The translations under genes were made by a program, and so were the position numbers. A stretch of DNA of 64,000 nt, from the NCBI GenBank assembly GCA_030446715.1, contig JAUJMU010000013.1, positions 108,733-172,732 on the forward strand, read 5' to 3'. The notes beneath the pieces were generated by a model. It searched no databases. It was given only the letters and a program-made list of their open reading frames with translations, and was not told where the DNA came from. Shown here piece after piece: positions 1 to 8,587 of the stretch (positions are counted from its first letter, which is position 1; each line of letters opens with the position of its first letter). Origin of the DNA: Cytophagales bacterium (lineage in GTDB: Bacteria; Bacteroidota; Bacteroidia; Cytophagales; 172606-1).

Positions 1-19
1 TCTATAACAGCTCGTTTCC

Positions 20-250
20 TCAGCTACTATGACCTCTGCTGACTTCCTGATAGTAAACTCTCAGCATCTCCCCGGGTAAGACACTTATCCTTCCGTTGAT
101 GACTGCCACATCTGCCAAGTAGCGTTTGTTGGTTGCGGGCTTTACAAAGGTGTGCTTGCTCACCCACCCTACCTGGCCTCTTATGTGGTTTCTGTTCGTC
201 AGCTCCAACGTTTGCAGTCCGGCTTCCTTCAGACCTGCCCTTACAGACAA
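20..250 (-). CDS. small hypothetical protein, doubtful
   Basis: An open frame of 76 codons. I recognise no family. The composition is mixed and basic, with no signal peptide and no membrane segment. It lies just outside the first attC-like site, so it could be a cassette gene, a fragment or a chance frame. No neighbour overlaps it convincingly. Confidence is low because length is the only support. Confidence 0.22.
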   Translation of the reverse strand: MSVRAGLKEAGLQTLELTNRNHIRGQVGWVSKHTFVKPATNKRYLADVAVINGRISVLPGEMLRVYYQEVSRGHSS

Positions 251-340
251 CGCCCTTGCCGCTTGCTAATGGGCTTCACCAACTGGCCCATAAGGGACTT
301 GCACCCTCTGGATAATTCTCATATATTCCTTCCGGAATAT

Positions 341-444
341 CGTGCCATGCCGGGCACACACCACACCCGCCGATAACCGGGCCGCTCCACCGCAATGCCA
401 ACACGTGAGGCCACGGTGTGCGGGTGGTCTTGATACGTTAGGCG
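341..444 (+). repeat. attC-like site A (degenerate)
   Basis: The segment ends in GTTAGGCG, which fits the integron consensus GTTRRRY, and the next gene starts about 57 bases later. It contains GTGAGGCCACG, a block shared in variant form with the sites near 1361, 3940 and 4670. CCACACCCGC (361-370) and GTGTGCGGGTGG (416-427) can pair. The outer left core is degenerate. That it is an attC site is inferred from comparison with sites C, D and E. Confidence 0.4.
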
Positions 445-500
445 AGAGCAAAAAAGAACAACGGAAAAGGCGTAACTTGTCCTGAAAAAAAGAGAAATCA

Positions 501-1301
501 TTGGCTCACGATTACGACAAGATCCTCAAGGAGAACATTGCCTCTTTGCTGCTACCGCTGACAGAGAAGTACTTGGGCATCAGGATCAAAGACAGCCGGG
601 AACTGAAAGACAAACTGCAAACCACGATAGAAAAGGAACCTGACTTTATTCGTATTGTCAGGACGGAAACCGACGAGGAATTCATTCTCCACATCGAGTT
701 TCAGGCCCAGGATGAAGAAGGGATGGTTTACCGGTTGCAGGAATACTACGGACTACTGCGCAGAAAACATCAGTTGCCGGTAAAGCAGTTTGTTATCTAT
801 TTAGGGCAGAAACCCTCGAAGATGCAAACCCAGTTGGTACCAGAGGAGGTGTTTACCGGCTTCAGCTTAAAAAGTTTGCGAGACTATTCCTACGAGAGTC
901 TATTGGACTCACAAATCCCCGAGGAAATCATCTTAGCGGTTCTCAGCGATTTTAAAAAGCAAAGACCAGTAGAAGTTATCCGGCAGATACTAAGCCGACT
1001 GCAAGGAATCGGAACGGATGAAATTACGTTACGTAAGTACATCCGGCAACTCTCCGTGCTGGCCCGGTTACGGAATCTGACCAAAGAAACGCATAAACAA
1101 ATACAGGATATGGGACTTACTTATAACATCACTGAAGACTACCTCTACCAGGAAGGTTTAACTAAAGGCAAAGAAGAAGAGAAAAGAGGTCTAATTGCCA
1201 AAATGCTTAAAGATAAAACACTAAGCATTGAAAAAATAGCCGAGTTTGCCGATGTAAGCGTGGATTACGTCAAACAAATAGAAAAAGGATTGAAAAAGTA
1301 A
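501..1301 (+). CDS. Rpn-type PD-(D/E)XK nuclease / putative transposase-like protein
   Basis: A 266-residue protein of the Rpn/YhgA-like family, whose characterised members act as DNA endonucleases that promote recombination. The nuclease core is visible at residues 60-85: beta strand FILHIEFQ with Glu66 and Gln68 of the E-x-Q motif, then the helix with M..R..EYY. The C-terminus (about 215-266) is charged and helical, with an HTH-like IEKIAEFADVSVDYV segment. Such proteins in Bacteroidota are usually 250-310 residues, so this one is full length. The chosen start is TTG, because no ATG precedes the conserved region in frame. The gene is bracketed by attC-like sites A and B, so it is probably cassette cargo. 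The family call is good; the target and biological role are unknown. Confidence 0.75.
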   Translation: MAHDYDKILKENIASLLLPLTEKYLGIRIKDSRELKDKLQTTIEKEPDFIRIVRTETDEEFILHIEFQAQDEEGMVYRLQEYYGLLRRKHQLPVKQFVIYLGQKPSKMQTQLVPEEVFTGFSLKSLRDYSYESLLDSQIPEEIILAVLSDFKKQRPVEVIRQILSRLQGIGTDEITLRKYIRQLSVLARLRNLTKETHKQIQDMGLTYNITEDYLYQEGLTKGKEEEKRGLIAKMLKDKTLSIEKIAEFADVSVDYVKQIEKGLKK

Positions 1302-1310
1302 GAAGCCCTC

Positions 1311-1400
1311 GCCTGACACCAAACCCAACGCCCAGCGGCCCGCCTCACCGCAATGCTAAACATAAGGGCACGCCGTCGTGGGTTTTCGCTCCGTTGCCTG
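1311..1400 (+). repeat. attC-like site B (degenerate)
   Basis: It follows the stop codon of the Rpn-type gene by about 10 bases. It begins GCCTGAC, close to the inverse of the GTTAGGC that opens the same cassette at 437. It shares CCGCAATGC and a variant AAGGGCACGCCG block with site A, and ends at CCGTTGCCT (1391-1399), which is not a good GTTRRRY core. Identification is by comparison with the other sites. Confidence 0.35.
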
Positions 1401-1415
1401 CAAGCGAAGAAAAAA

Positions 1416-1601
1416 ATGAATAACAACCAAAACAGTTTGATGGAGGATGTCGAGCCAAGGCTAAATCTGGTGCAAATCTATATTGTACTCCTGATCCCCT
1501 ATCTCGCTTTATTCCTAGCTCAATTGTATAGCTATAACTTTGAAAAAATTATCTTCTCCTTAAAAGCAGCCCTGGTATTTGATCTGTATATACTGAGATG
1601 A
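1416..1601 (+). CDS. small hypothetical membrane protein, doubtful
   Basis: Starting at the internal ATG, the frame gives about 62 residues with one or two hydrophobic stretches (VQIYIVLLIPYLALFLAQLY near residues 20-39). No family is recognised. It sits between an attC-like site and the IS630 transposase and could be the truncated start of a cassette gene whose rest was displaced. The longer frame from 1353 begins inside the repeat and is unlikely. Confidence 0.28.
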   Translation: MNNNQNSLMEDVEPRLNLVQIYIVLLIPYLALFLAQLYSYNFEKIIFSLKAALVFDLYILR

Positions 1602-1651
1602 AAGAGGTTTTGGGTTAAACTCAAGATAGGCAAAAAGGGTATAAGTTAGGG

Positions 1652-2667
1652 ATGCGACTGGACAAAGAAGAACGGGTAAAGATTGAGCAGCTACGGCGTC
1701 AGACGCGGGACAAGAAGCAGCATGTTCGTTTGTCGGTGCTGGTCATGCTCGATGAGGGATATACCCATGAAGTGATCGCAGTAAGCCAGGGAATTGATTC
1801 CGATACAGTGGGCAACTACAAGCGAAAGTATCTTCAGCAAGGACTCGATGGGTACCTAAAGGACAATTACGTGGCTTACCAGGGAGAACTCAGCTTGGAG
1901 CAACTCCGGGCGGTGGACCAAAAAAGTGCAGGAAGGCTTGTATGCAACGGCAAGAGTGGTGGGAGACTGGATATGTGGAGAATTTAAGGTAGACTACTCA
2001 GACTCGGCAGTAAGAGCAATTCTAACCAAACTCGACTTTGTCCACAAGCAAGTAACACCCGTGCCAGCTAAAGCTGATGAGCAAAAGCAGCTCGGGTTTG
2101 TAGCCCAGTTTGAGCAGGTGATTAAAGAGTTGCCGCAAGACACGGTGGTCTATTTCACCGACGCTACCCATCCTACTCACAATACCCAAAAGAGCAAAGC
2201 CTGGATCAAAAAAAGGACAGGAAAAGCATATTGCGGCCAACTCAGGCAGGAAAAGGGTCAATCTCAACGGGGCCGTTAATGCGTTAGATCCTTGTGAGGC
2301 AGTAGTAGTGGAAGCCCAAACGGTCAATGCCCAAAGCACTATTACCCTCTATGAAAAACTGCTGGAGAACAACCCGGGCAAAAAGCTGGTATTGATTTGT
2401 GATAATGCGCGCTACTACCGCAGCCAACTCCTACAGCAGTGGCTGGAAGGGCAGCCTTTGATTCAGCAGTGGTTTCTGCCCACTTACTCACCCAACCTCA
2501 ATATCATCGAAAGGCTGTGGCGGTTCATGAAAAAACAGGCCATCGGCCTTTCATTCCATCCCACTTACCAAGCATTTAAATCGAGTATCCTCCACTTCTT
2601 CGAGCATCTGGACCAGTACGAGTATGAACTCAAACGTCTACTCACCCTCAAGTTTCAAATCACTTGA
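1652..2667 (+). pseudogene. IS630-family transposase, two single-base frameshifts
   Basis: Three consecutive frames together give one complete IS630-type transposase of about 338 residues. An N-terminal helix-turn-helix (DKKQHVRLSVLVMLDEGYTH) is followed by a DDE domain: TDATHP (first Asp), ICDNARYYRS (second Asp) and NLNIIERLW (Glu). The first break is in an A6 run at 1920-1925, the second in an A7 run at 2210-2216. Removing one A from each restores a continuous protein. This fits a dead gene, A-run slippage expression or a sequencing error. I could not define convincing terminal inverted repeats. The insertion separates the cassette remnants on its two sides. Confidence 0.85.
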
Positions 2668-2751
2668 TTCCCCTCTCTCTAATTCTACTTGAAAGAGGGC
2701 CGTTCTGTGTACCTATAAAATCCGGAAAACCACTCTGAGAAGAGTATATTC

Positions 2752-3117
2752 TTGGGCTCAGTAGTATTTTACTTAACAAGACAAAAGCTTACGGGCAATA
2801 AGATTGTGGTTACTTACCCCTACAACCCGTTCAGAAAGAGTATTGAAGTGAAAATAGCTGATATTGAAACCGGGAAGCTTGCCGTTTTCAGAGATGTAGC
2901 CCGTATAATAGTATGGTGTAAGACAGCATCACCGGGAAAGTTGGTAAAAAAAGTAATTCCTATCCGGACTTACCAAAAAGACCTGCTAGATTTTATTGCT
3001 TCCTTACAGGACAGGGGCTTAACTCTGGAAGGGGATATAGCCAAGTCATACTATGATCAAATAGAAGCGGCAAGAAACAAAGCAGATAGTAAAAACCTGA
3101 AAAACAGCAGCAGGTAA
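2752..3117 (+). CDS. hypothetical protein, probably 5'-truncated
   Basis: About 121 codons from a TTG; there is no ATG near the start, and the frame begins directly after the IS630 region, so the 5' part was probably lost. The sequence alternates short beta-type stretches (KIVVTYPYNPFRKSIEVKIA) and ends in a lysine-rich helical tail. It somewhat resembles small PH-like or membrane-anchored Bacteroidota proteins, but I cannot name a family. It is followed by attC-like site C. Confidence 0.4.
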   Translation: MGSVVFYLTRQKLTGNKIVVTYPYNPFRKSIEVKIADIETGKLAVFRDVARIIVWCKTASPGKLVKKVIPIRTYQKDLLDFIASLQDRGLTLEGDIAKSYYDQIEAARNKADSKNLKNSSR

Positions 3118-3157
3118 CATCAGCTTCAGCCGGCTACTGGCCCTGCCAGAACGCATA

Positions 3158-3204
3158 GCCCAACCGCAACAGGCACAGCAGCGGGAAGCCCTGATGCGTT
3201 GGGC
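3158..3204 (+). repeat. attC-like site C (short hairpin)
   Basis: GCCCAAC (3158-3164) and GTTGGGC (3198-3204) form a perfect 7-bp outer pair. Inside, GCAACAGG and CCTGATGC pair with one mismatch, giving an imperfect stem of about 17 bp around a 15-base loop. This matches the R''-L''/L'-R' plan of integron attC sites but is short for one. The next cassette starts with TTGGGCGTCATT. Confidence 0.5.
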
Positions 3205-3227
3205 GTCATTAGAATTAAATTGCACTT

Positions 3228-3878
3228 ATGGAAATCAACCATAGACAACAGGATAAATTTTCGGCAGAAGAATCCTCGCTTTGGATTAACCAAGTTGACG
3301 GTTCAAAACGCAACATAGATTTTGTGGAAATTGAGAAAGCCCTAAAAGACTTTTGTTTTATTCGGCACGAACTTTCCAACTACAGCTATTTGTATGCAAG
3401 CCAATTATCTTTTGACATACACTTAAACTTACCCTATTGGGAGTATTTATTTATAAATGGACAGATAAACAAATCTGAAAAAGACGAACTTGAAGAAGGG
3501 GCATTATTAACCATTTACTTGCTATTCAAAGAAATCTACGAAGCCGAAGGGTGGTGTTACATATACAAGCACAGTCTTTTTGACATCATCTACCAATCCA
3601 TAGCATTATACAAACCTGACAATGTGATGAAGCAAGAGATGCTTGAGAAGATTAGGTTTTCTCAGCAACACTACGCTAATGAGCAGTTGAGTGAGCAAAG
3701 TCCGGTACCACCCGATCCGGAAAGTGAACGATTAATTCAAATCTTGCAGCAGAATGACGAATGGGTTCATTTTCAATTTGTGGAGAAGTACTACATAAAC
3801 AAAGCAAATTCATTTGGGCCAGCCAGACAAAACACAAAAGCTTTTATTGATCAACTTAAAAACAGTGGAAGAAAGTAA
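3228..3878 (+). CDS. hypothetical cassette protein
   Basis: A 216-residue soluble protein with no signal peptide or membrane segment. It is rich in Glu, Tyr and Ile and predicted mainly helical (for example SEKDELEEGALLTIYLLFKE near residues 84-103). No family is recognised. The ATG at 3228 is the only reasonable start. The gene lies alone between two attC-like sites, with 23 bases before it and 7 after, as expected for a single-gene integron cassette. It is more AT-rich than the core genes downstream, consistent with acquisition. Confidence 0.65.
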   Translation: MEINHRQQDKFSAEESSLWINQVDGSKRNIDFVEIEKALKDFCFIRHELSNYSYLYASQLSFDIHLNLPYWEYLFINGQINKSEKDELEEGALLTIYLLFKEIYEAEGWCYIYKHSLFDIIYQSIALYKPDNVMKQEMLEKIRFSQQHYANEQLSEQSPVPPDPESERLIQILQQNDEWVHFQFVEKYYINKANSFGPARQNTKAFIDQLKNSGRK

Positions 3879-3885
3879 AAAACGA

Positions 3886-3978
3886 ACGCCCAACACCAAG
3901 CAAGCCGATCAGCACGCCGCCGAAGCGCAGGGCTGATGCGTGAGGCCATGCCGCCGTGTGCCTGTGTCCGTTGGGCGT
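3886..3978 (+). repeat. attC-like site D (best example)
   Basis: ACGCCCAAC (3886-3894) and GTTGGGCGT (3970-3978) form a perfect 9-bp inverted repeat at the ends of a 93-bp element. ATCAGC and GCTGAT can pair inside. The inner block GTGAGGCCATGCCGCCG recurs at site E. The 7-bp core GTTGGGC fits GTTRRRY. Size, core and position directly after a stop codon match a typical attC site. Confidence 0.6.
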
Positions 3979-4007
3979 CATTGAATTAAAATTGAATAAT
4001 TGAATTT

Positions 4008-4586
4008 ATGAAGTACTTTTTCATTTGTACAGTTGCCATTTTATTTTCCTCAACCAGTTATGGACAAACCGATAGTTCATCAACTCTCCCAAACCGGTGG
4101 TTGCATTTGCATGTAGCTAATGGGGTAAACTTTATTCGCAATGAAGCTTTGCAGAATAGTTACGCAACGAAAGCTAATTATTTTTGGGGCCTAGGCGTAC
4201 GTATTGGTAATCCTCAAAAGCCAAAAGTATTTGTTAGTGTAGACTATAACTTTTCCAACTACCGACTCACCACTGAAGTAAACCGAGTCAGGCAGGATAG
4301 TCTGTTGAGATTAAACCAGTTGATTCCTGGTCTTTCGGTTGAACTGCTAAAATTGAAAAATGGTGCAATACGCACCAAAGCCGGCTATATCTTTGCCTTT
4401 CTCAAGGATGATATAAACAAATTAGACAAAGCTTCACCAGGTTTCAAGCTTGGTTTAAGTATAGAAAACAAGCTGTTCCAAAGTCAAGCTGTCCATTTTG
4501 ATTTAGATTATGACTTGATGAAAGCTAAGAATAATGCGTTTGGGGATTATGATGTATGGAAACTAAGCTTCGGGTTTTATTTATGA
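4008..4586 (+). CDS. secreted outer-membrane beta-barrel-like protein
   Basis: A 192-residue protein with a clear signal peptide (MKYFFICTVAILFSSTSYGQ). The mature part alternates polar and hydrophobic residues in strands of about ten, such as YFWGLGVRIG and KVFVSVDYNFSNY. It ends in an aromatic strand KLSFGFYL, as in small outer-membrane barrels. No exact family is recognised; it resembles the broad Bacteroidota outer membrane beta-barrel group. It lies between attC-like sites D and E and is low in GC, so it is probably cassette cargo. A surface role is inferred only from the fold pattern. Confidence 0.6.
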   Translation: MKYFFICTVAILFSSTSYGQTDSSSTLPNRWLHLHVANGVNFIRNEALQNSYATKANYFWGLGVRIGNPQKPKVFVSVDYNFSNYRLTTEVNRVRQDSLLRLNQLIPGLSVELLKLKNGAIRTKAGYIFAFLKDDINKLDKASPGFKLGLSIENKLFQSQAVHFDLDYDLMKAKNNAFGDYDVWKLSFGFYL

Positions 4587-4612
4587 TGAAAGATTAAAGA
4601 AAGAAAAAACGA

Positions 4613-4701
4613 ACGCCCAACACCAGCCAAGCCGGTCAGCACGCCGCCAAAACACGCATTTCCCACTCATGAGGCGATGCCGCCGGGTGGCCATGTTCCG
4701 C
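4613..4701 (+). repeat. attC-like site E, right core lost
   Basis: It begins ACGCCCAAC and shares GCCGGTCAGCACGCCGCC and ATGAGGCGATGCCGCCG with site D. Similarity stops after ...TCCG (4700): site D continues TTGGGCGT and site E continues CCCCTGGC. The break falls at G^TT, the crossover point used by integron integrases. It may mark the end of the array. Confidence 0.5.
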
Positions 4702-4731
4702 CCCTGGCATAGAAAGAAATACAGCTCCTTG

Positions 4732-4763
4732 CGATAGCGCGAATCACAGCTTCGTGCTTTTTA
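4732..4763 (+). repeat. REP-like palindromic repeat, copy 1
   Basis: This segment, starting CGATAGCGCGAA and ending AGCTTCGTGCTTTTTA, is a variant of the hairpin repeat present twice near 18.4-18.5 kb. The arms GCGCGAA and TTCGTGC can pair. It lies downstream of the last attC-like site. Confidence 0.5.
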
Positions 4764-4847
4764 TTTTCGAACCTCCGGTTTGCTTTTCAGATTTCATCCC
4801 TCAGCAGAAATGGAGTCCGTATCCTTACCTGAAAAGTAAACGGATCA

Positions 4848-4887
4848 AAACCAGACAGGCAAGGAAATTTCCTTGCCTGTCTGGTTT
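4848..4887. terminator. 40-bp perfect palindrome, probable terminator of the S46 peptidase gene
   Basis: The two 20-base arms, AAACCAGACAGGCAAGGAAA and its exact complement, meet without any loop. On the minus strand it lies 21 bases past the peptidase stop codon. The flanking A/T tracts fit an intrinsic terminator. A loopless perfect arm of this length is unusual. Confidence 0.75.
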
Positions 4888-4908
4888 ATTGGCTGAGGTC
4901 CGGCCCGT

Positions 4909-7137
4909 TTATTTTTTAATTTTGCGGGGTTTTCTGTCCGGTTTACTGGCAGGAGCCGCGGGGGTGCCGGCGCCGGCCGGTTGCCGGATTTCCATGCCCG
5001 GTGCATTTTCGAGTTCGGTTACAATGCGTTCTGCTTTGTAAATGTACCGCAGCGCTGCCACCATGCCGCCGGCGTGTACCGATACCGTCCGGTTTTTGAT
5101 AGGTTCGTAAATAAAGGCACCCGGCAGGCTTTCAATGTTGCCGTCAAAGATCAGCCCGACGGCCTGACCCTGCCTGTTGATCATCGGGCTGCCCGAGTTG
5201 CCGCCGATGATGTCGTTGGTGGAAACAAAATTGAAAGGTGCCTTCAGCAACTCCATCGGCGGATTCATCCATTTCTCCGGCAGATTCCACGGATACTGAC
5301 CGTTGAATGAATAATGCCGGTCGTACATACCGAAGAAGGTGGTTTTGGGCGGCGCCACGGTGCCGTTGTATTCGTAGCCTTTCACCACGCCGTCGCTGAT
5401 GCGGAGGGAAAAAGTAGCGTCCGGCGGTATGCTGGTGCCGTAAATGTCGTACAGCAACCGCCCCAGCCGGGCCCGGAGAGCCGTCAGTTTGGTATTTACC
5501 TCACCGAAATTGGACGTAGCCGCCTGAAAACGCGGCACGGATTGCTGGGCCAGTTTCAGCAGCGGGTCATTGGCGGCAGAAATACCAGTCGCCCCTTTCT
5601 CTACCAGATTCTGCCGGAAAGCCGGATCGTACACTTTGGTGTTGCTGATGATTGATTTAGCCGCCTCCCCGGGCGTGCGTCCCTGCAGGGCAGCTTTCAC
5701 GTACGGATCATCCGGCCCGAGGAAGGTCTGAGCGGCTTCAAGGTGCGCTGCCAGTTGGAACTCCTCCAGTTGCATGGATTCTGGCTTTGGCGCAGTGAGG
5801 ATGGTTTTCCGCAGCTGGTCGGCCTGGCTGGTGGTATTGCCGGATTGGGCACCCGCATTGGCACCCGCCTGACCGGCGTAAAGCGTCATGGCCTGAGCCA
5901 CCGAAAAACCAGCCGGCGTAAAGCTTGGCTGAAACACCAGATTCTCCGCTGCGTATTTGCGGCGCGTGGTATTGAGCTGGTCAATCTGCTGCCATATGTT
6001 TTCGTCGGCCTGCGTTTTGGGATTCTTGCGCACGGCTTCGCGGAAGCTTTTCTCGAAGTCCCGCCGCCTGGCCATCAGGTACGGATCGTTGAGTCCTTCC
6101 AGCCGGCCCAGATAGGCTTTGTGGGAGTTTTCGAGGCTGAATATGTCGTTGAGCACGCTGTCGCTTTTGGCGGTCTGGTTGTAAGCCTGCAGCGCCTGCG
6201 ACCTGCCGCGGAACAGGTTCAGCAGCACGGGAATGTACGAATCGCGGAGGTACTCCAGATCCGATACGGTAAACTGCCGCTGGGTGCTGCCGGGGTTACC
6301 CACCACAAATACGGGTTCTCCTTCTTTGGCTCCTTCGGGGTTGAATTTGAAGTAATACTGCGTTTTGAGGGGCTGACCGCTGTCGTCGTACACCCGGAAA
6401 AAAGAGCAGTCGAGGGCATAGCGGGGATAGGTAAAGTTATCGGGGTCCCCGCCGAAAAAGCCCAGTTGCAGTTCGGGCATCATCACCAGCCGCACGTCGT
6501 TGTACCGCCTGAAGCCGTAGAGCGAATATTTACCCCCATTGTAGAAGGTAACTGTCTGCAACTGCAGGCCCTCCCAGCCGGCCTTGGTCCCGTATTCAGT
6601 CTTGACTTTGGTAAAAGCTTGTTCCCGCAGGGCTACCTGTTCGGATTCTGATTTGCTGCTGCCCATTGCCTGCCGCACCTGGTCGGTGATGTCGGCAATC
6701 TGCACGAGCTGATCTACGTAGAGGCCGGGCACTTTCCGTTCATCGGCGGGAGTAGGGGCGTAAAATCCGGTGTTGTTGAGGTCTTCACCCGCCTTCTGCA
6801 CGGCCGTCCCCGATTCGCGGGCACAGTGGTGGTTGGTCATCACCAGGCCGTCGGGAGACACGAAAGAGGCCGAGCAGTAGCTGGCAAAGCGCAGGGCTGA
6901 CTTCTGGACCTTCTCAAACCATTCTTCCGAAGGCCGGAAGTTGTAGGTTTTGGCAAAATGCTCCGCCGGCGGGTTGTCGAAGGTCCACATTTTGCCGTTG
7001 TCAAACTTGCCGGCCTGTACAGTATCCGGATTTACTTTGGCAGTCTGGGCGTGTAAAGGATTGGCAGTGAGCAATGCCAGCAGCAGGCCAAAAGGCAGCA
7101 GGCGGCTATTCTCCTTCCGGAATCGGTACGTCAGCAT
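4909..7137 (-). CDS. S46 family peptidase (DPP7/DPP11-like dipeptidyl-peptidase)
   Basis: A 742-residue exported serine peptidase of family S46, which removes dipeptides from peptides in the periplasm and is typical of Bacteroidota. It has a signal peptide (residues about 1-31, ending NPLHAQ). The chymotrypsin-like double barrel shows the catalytic His in TNHHC (101-105) and the catalytic Ser650 in GGNSGSP (645-651), followed by GLIFDGN. Length matches DPP7 and DPP11 (about 700-750). The tail after about 710 is Pro/Ala/Lys-rich. The residue that sets P1 specificity cannot be assigned by eye, so DPP7 versus DPP11 is open. The gene stands alone and ends in the palindromic terminator at 4848-4887. 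Confidence 0.93.
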   Translation of the reverse strand: MLTYRFRKENSRLLPFGLLLALLTANPLHAQTAKVNPDTVQAGKFDNGKMWTFDNPPAEHFAKTYNFRPSEEWFEKVQKSALRFASYCSASFVSPDGLVMTNHHCARESGTAVQKAGEDLNNTGFYAPTPADERKVPGLYVDQLVQIADITDQVRQAMGSSKSESEQVALREQAFTKVKTEYGTKAGWEGLQLQTVTFYNGGKYSLYGFRRYNDVRLVMMPELQLGFFGGDPDNFTYPRYALDCSFFRVYDDSGQPLKTQYYFKFNPEGAKEGEPVFVVGNPGSTQRQFTVSDLEYLRDSYIPVLLNLFRGRSQALQAYNQTAKSDSVLNDIFSLENSHKAYLGRLEGLNDPYLMARRRDFEKSFREAVRKNPKTQADENIWQQIDQLNTTRRKYAAENLVFQPSFTPAGFSVAQAMTLYAGQAGANAGAQSGNTTSQADQLRKTILTAPKPESMQLEEFQLAAHLEAAQTFLGPDDPYVKAALQGRTPGEAAKSIISNTKVYDPAFRQNLVEKGATGISAANDPLLKLAQQSVPRFQAATSNFGEVNTKLTALRARLGRLLYDIYGTSIPPDATFSLRISDGVVKGYEYNGTVAPPKTTFFGMYDRHYSFNGQYPWNLPEKWMNPPMELLKAPFNFVSTNDIIGGNSGSPMINRQGQAVGLIFDGNIESLPGAFIYEPIKNRTVSVHAGGMVAALRYIYKAERIVTELENAPGMEIRQPAGAGTPAAPASKPDRKPRKIKK

Positions 7138-7277
7138 GACGAAAATCAGGTTTTGATTGGTTTAGAAAGAATGAGGCGAAATTAGGAAGAAAATAGGATC
7201 AGTCGCCTGAGAAGAAATGAATGAACAACCTGACTGACTACTCTCCTGACGGGGTCGGATGGCTGACCGCAGGATTT

Positions 7278-8472
7278 TCATCCCTCCGCCGCTACGGTTT
7301 CAATGGCCAGTGCGGGGCTTCGCAGGTGCGCATCGCCCACGCGGAGGTCGTAGCGGTAGTCGTAATTACCGTCGTAGCGGGCCACGTCGGTGCTGGTGCC
7401 GCCCATGTCTAAAGTCAGCATTTTTGTAATGCCGGATAGCCGCGCCACGGTGGCAGCGCCGACTACACCACCGGCCGGTCCGCTCAGCAAGCTGTCTTTC
7501 GGCGCAAAAAGCGAAGCACCCACCAAACCGCCGGCACTGGTCATGACGCAGAATGCACTTTGCGGCGGCAGCTTTTCCCAAACCGCTCCAAGGTAAGCCT
7601 GCATCACCGGCGCGAGACAGGCATTGACAACCGCGGTCTGCGCCCGGAGCAGCAGTTTTATGGCCGGCATCAGTTCCGAAGAAAGGGATACCGAAAGAAT
7701 ACCTTCCCGGTGCAGCTTCTCTTTCAGCTGCACCTCATGAACCGGATTCCGGTAGCTATGCAGCAGCGCCACCGCCCACACCTCAATGCCGGTGTCTTTT
7801 ACCGCCTCCGCAATTCTTTCCAACTCAACCCCGGTAAGCGGCGTCAGCACCCCGCCGGCGGCATCCAGTCTTTCCGTCCACTTCAAGTACCTGGCTGCAG
7901 AGCAGGAGCGGTTTACGGACGTGCAGAGCAAACAGATCAGGACGTTGCTGGGTACCTGTTTCGGGCAAACCGGCAAAGCCTTTTGTGATCAGCAGGCCCA
8001 CCCGGGCTCCTTTGCGTTCGAGCAGGGCATTGGTCCCTTTGGTGGATCCCAGCCGCATTTGCAGCGGTGGAAGCGACGCATGCAGGGGCGTACCGGTTAC
8101 CAGCCGGGCTGCCAGGACGGGGGCTTCCTCACAGGCCGTAATTTCAGAATCAGTTCCACCCGAAAGGCCCTCCGGCAGGGGCTGGTTTACAGCAATGGTA
8201 TTGCGGTCCGGATCGTATCCGGTAATGGTGAAAGCAGCATCGGCTACCGGCAGGAAGCGGAGGGTATAGCCGGTGAAAAGGTTCGGTACCTTTCCCGGGA
8301 GGGGAATAATTTGCATGGTTTGGGCACCGGTCACTGCCCCCACTTGTCCGCGCAGGGTGCCCGAACTGAGCACTTTGGCCCGGTGCATCTGTCCGTCGGG
8401 AGATTGGGCCACGCAGTCGGTGAAGGTGCCACCGGTATCTACGCCTGTTTTCCAGGGTTTCTTTTCCGTCAC
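7278..8472 (-). pseudogene. hydantoinase/5-oxoprolinase, frameshifted and 3'-truncated
   Basis: The first frame (8472 down to about 7900) starts with WKTGVDTGGTFTDCV, the phosphate-binding start of the hydantoinase/oxoprolinase N-terminal domain, and contains STKGTNALLERKG. The next frame (about 7890 to 7278) continues with the HyuA domain: SGPAGGVVGAA, LTLDMGGTSTDVA and the end ALAIETVAA. A frameshift near 7880-7900 joins them. The protein stops at about residue 400, where the family continues with a glycine-rich segment and, in full 5-oxoprolinases of about 1,200 residues, a HyuB half. This is a decayed remnant, with no function expected. It lies between the S46 peptidase and the phosphopantetheinyl transferase. 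Confidence 0.85.
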
Positions 8473-8587
8473 GCTAAAAATGGTTTGCCGCCAGCCGGCA
8501 ATATAACAAGACGGGAGATGTCAGCCATAAGCTGTAAGACCTCCGGCCCGGTCAGCGGATTGGGCAATTGTTTCCTTCTTTCCGTAT

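Noticed and set aside
1600-2705. TGAAAGAGG near 1600 and 2690 considered as ends of the first IS630 element
   Set aside because: They are direct, not inverted, and only nine bases; I could not define reliable inverted ends.
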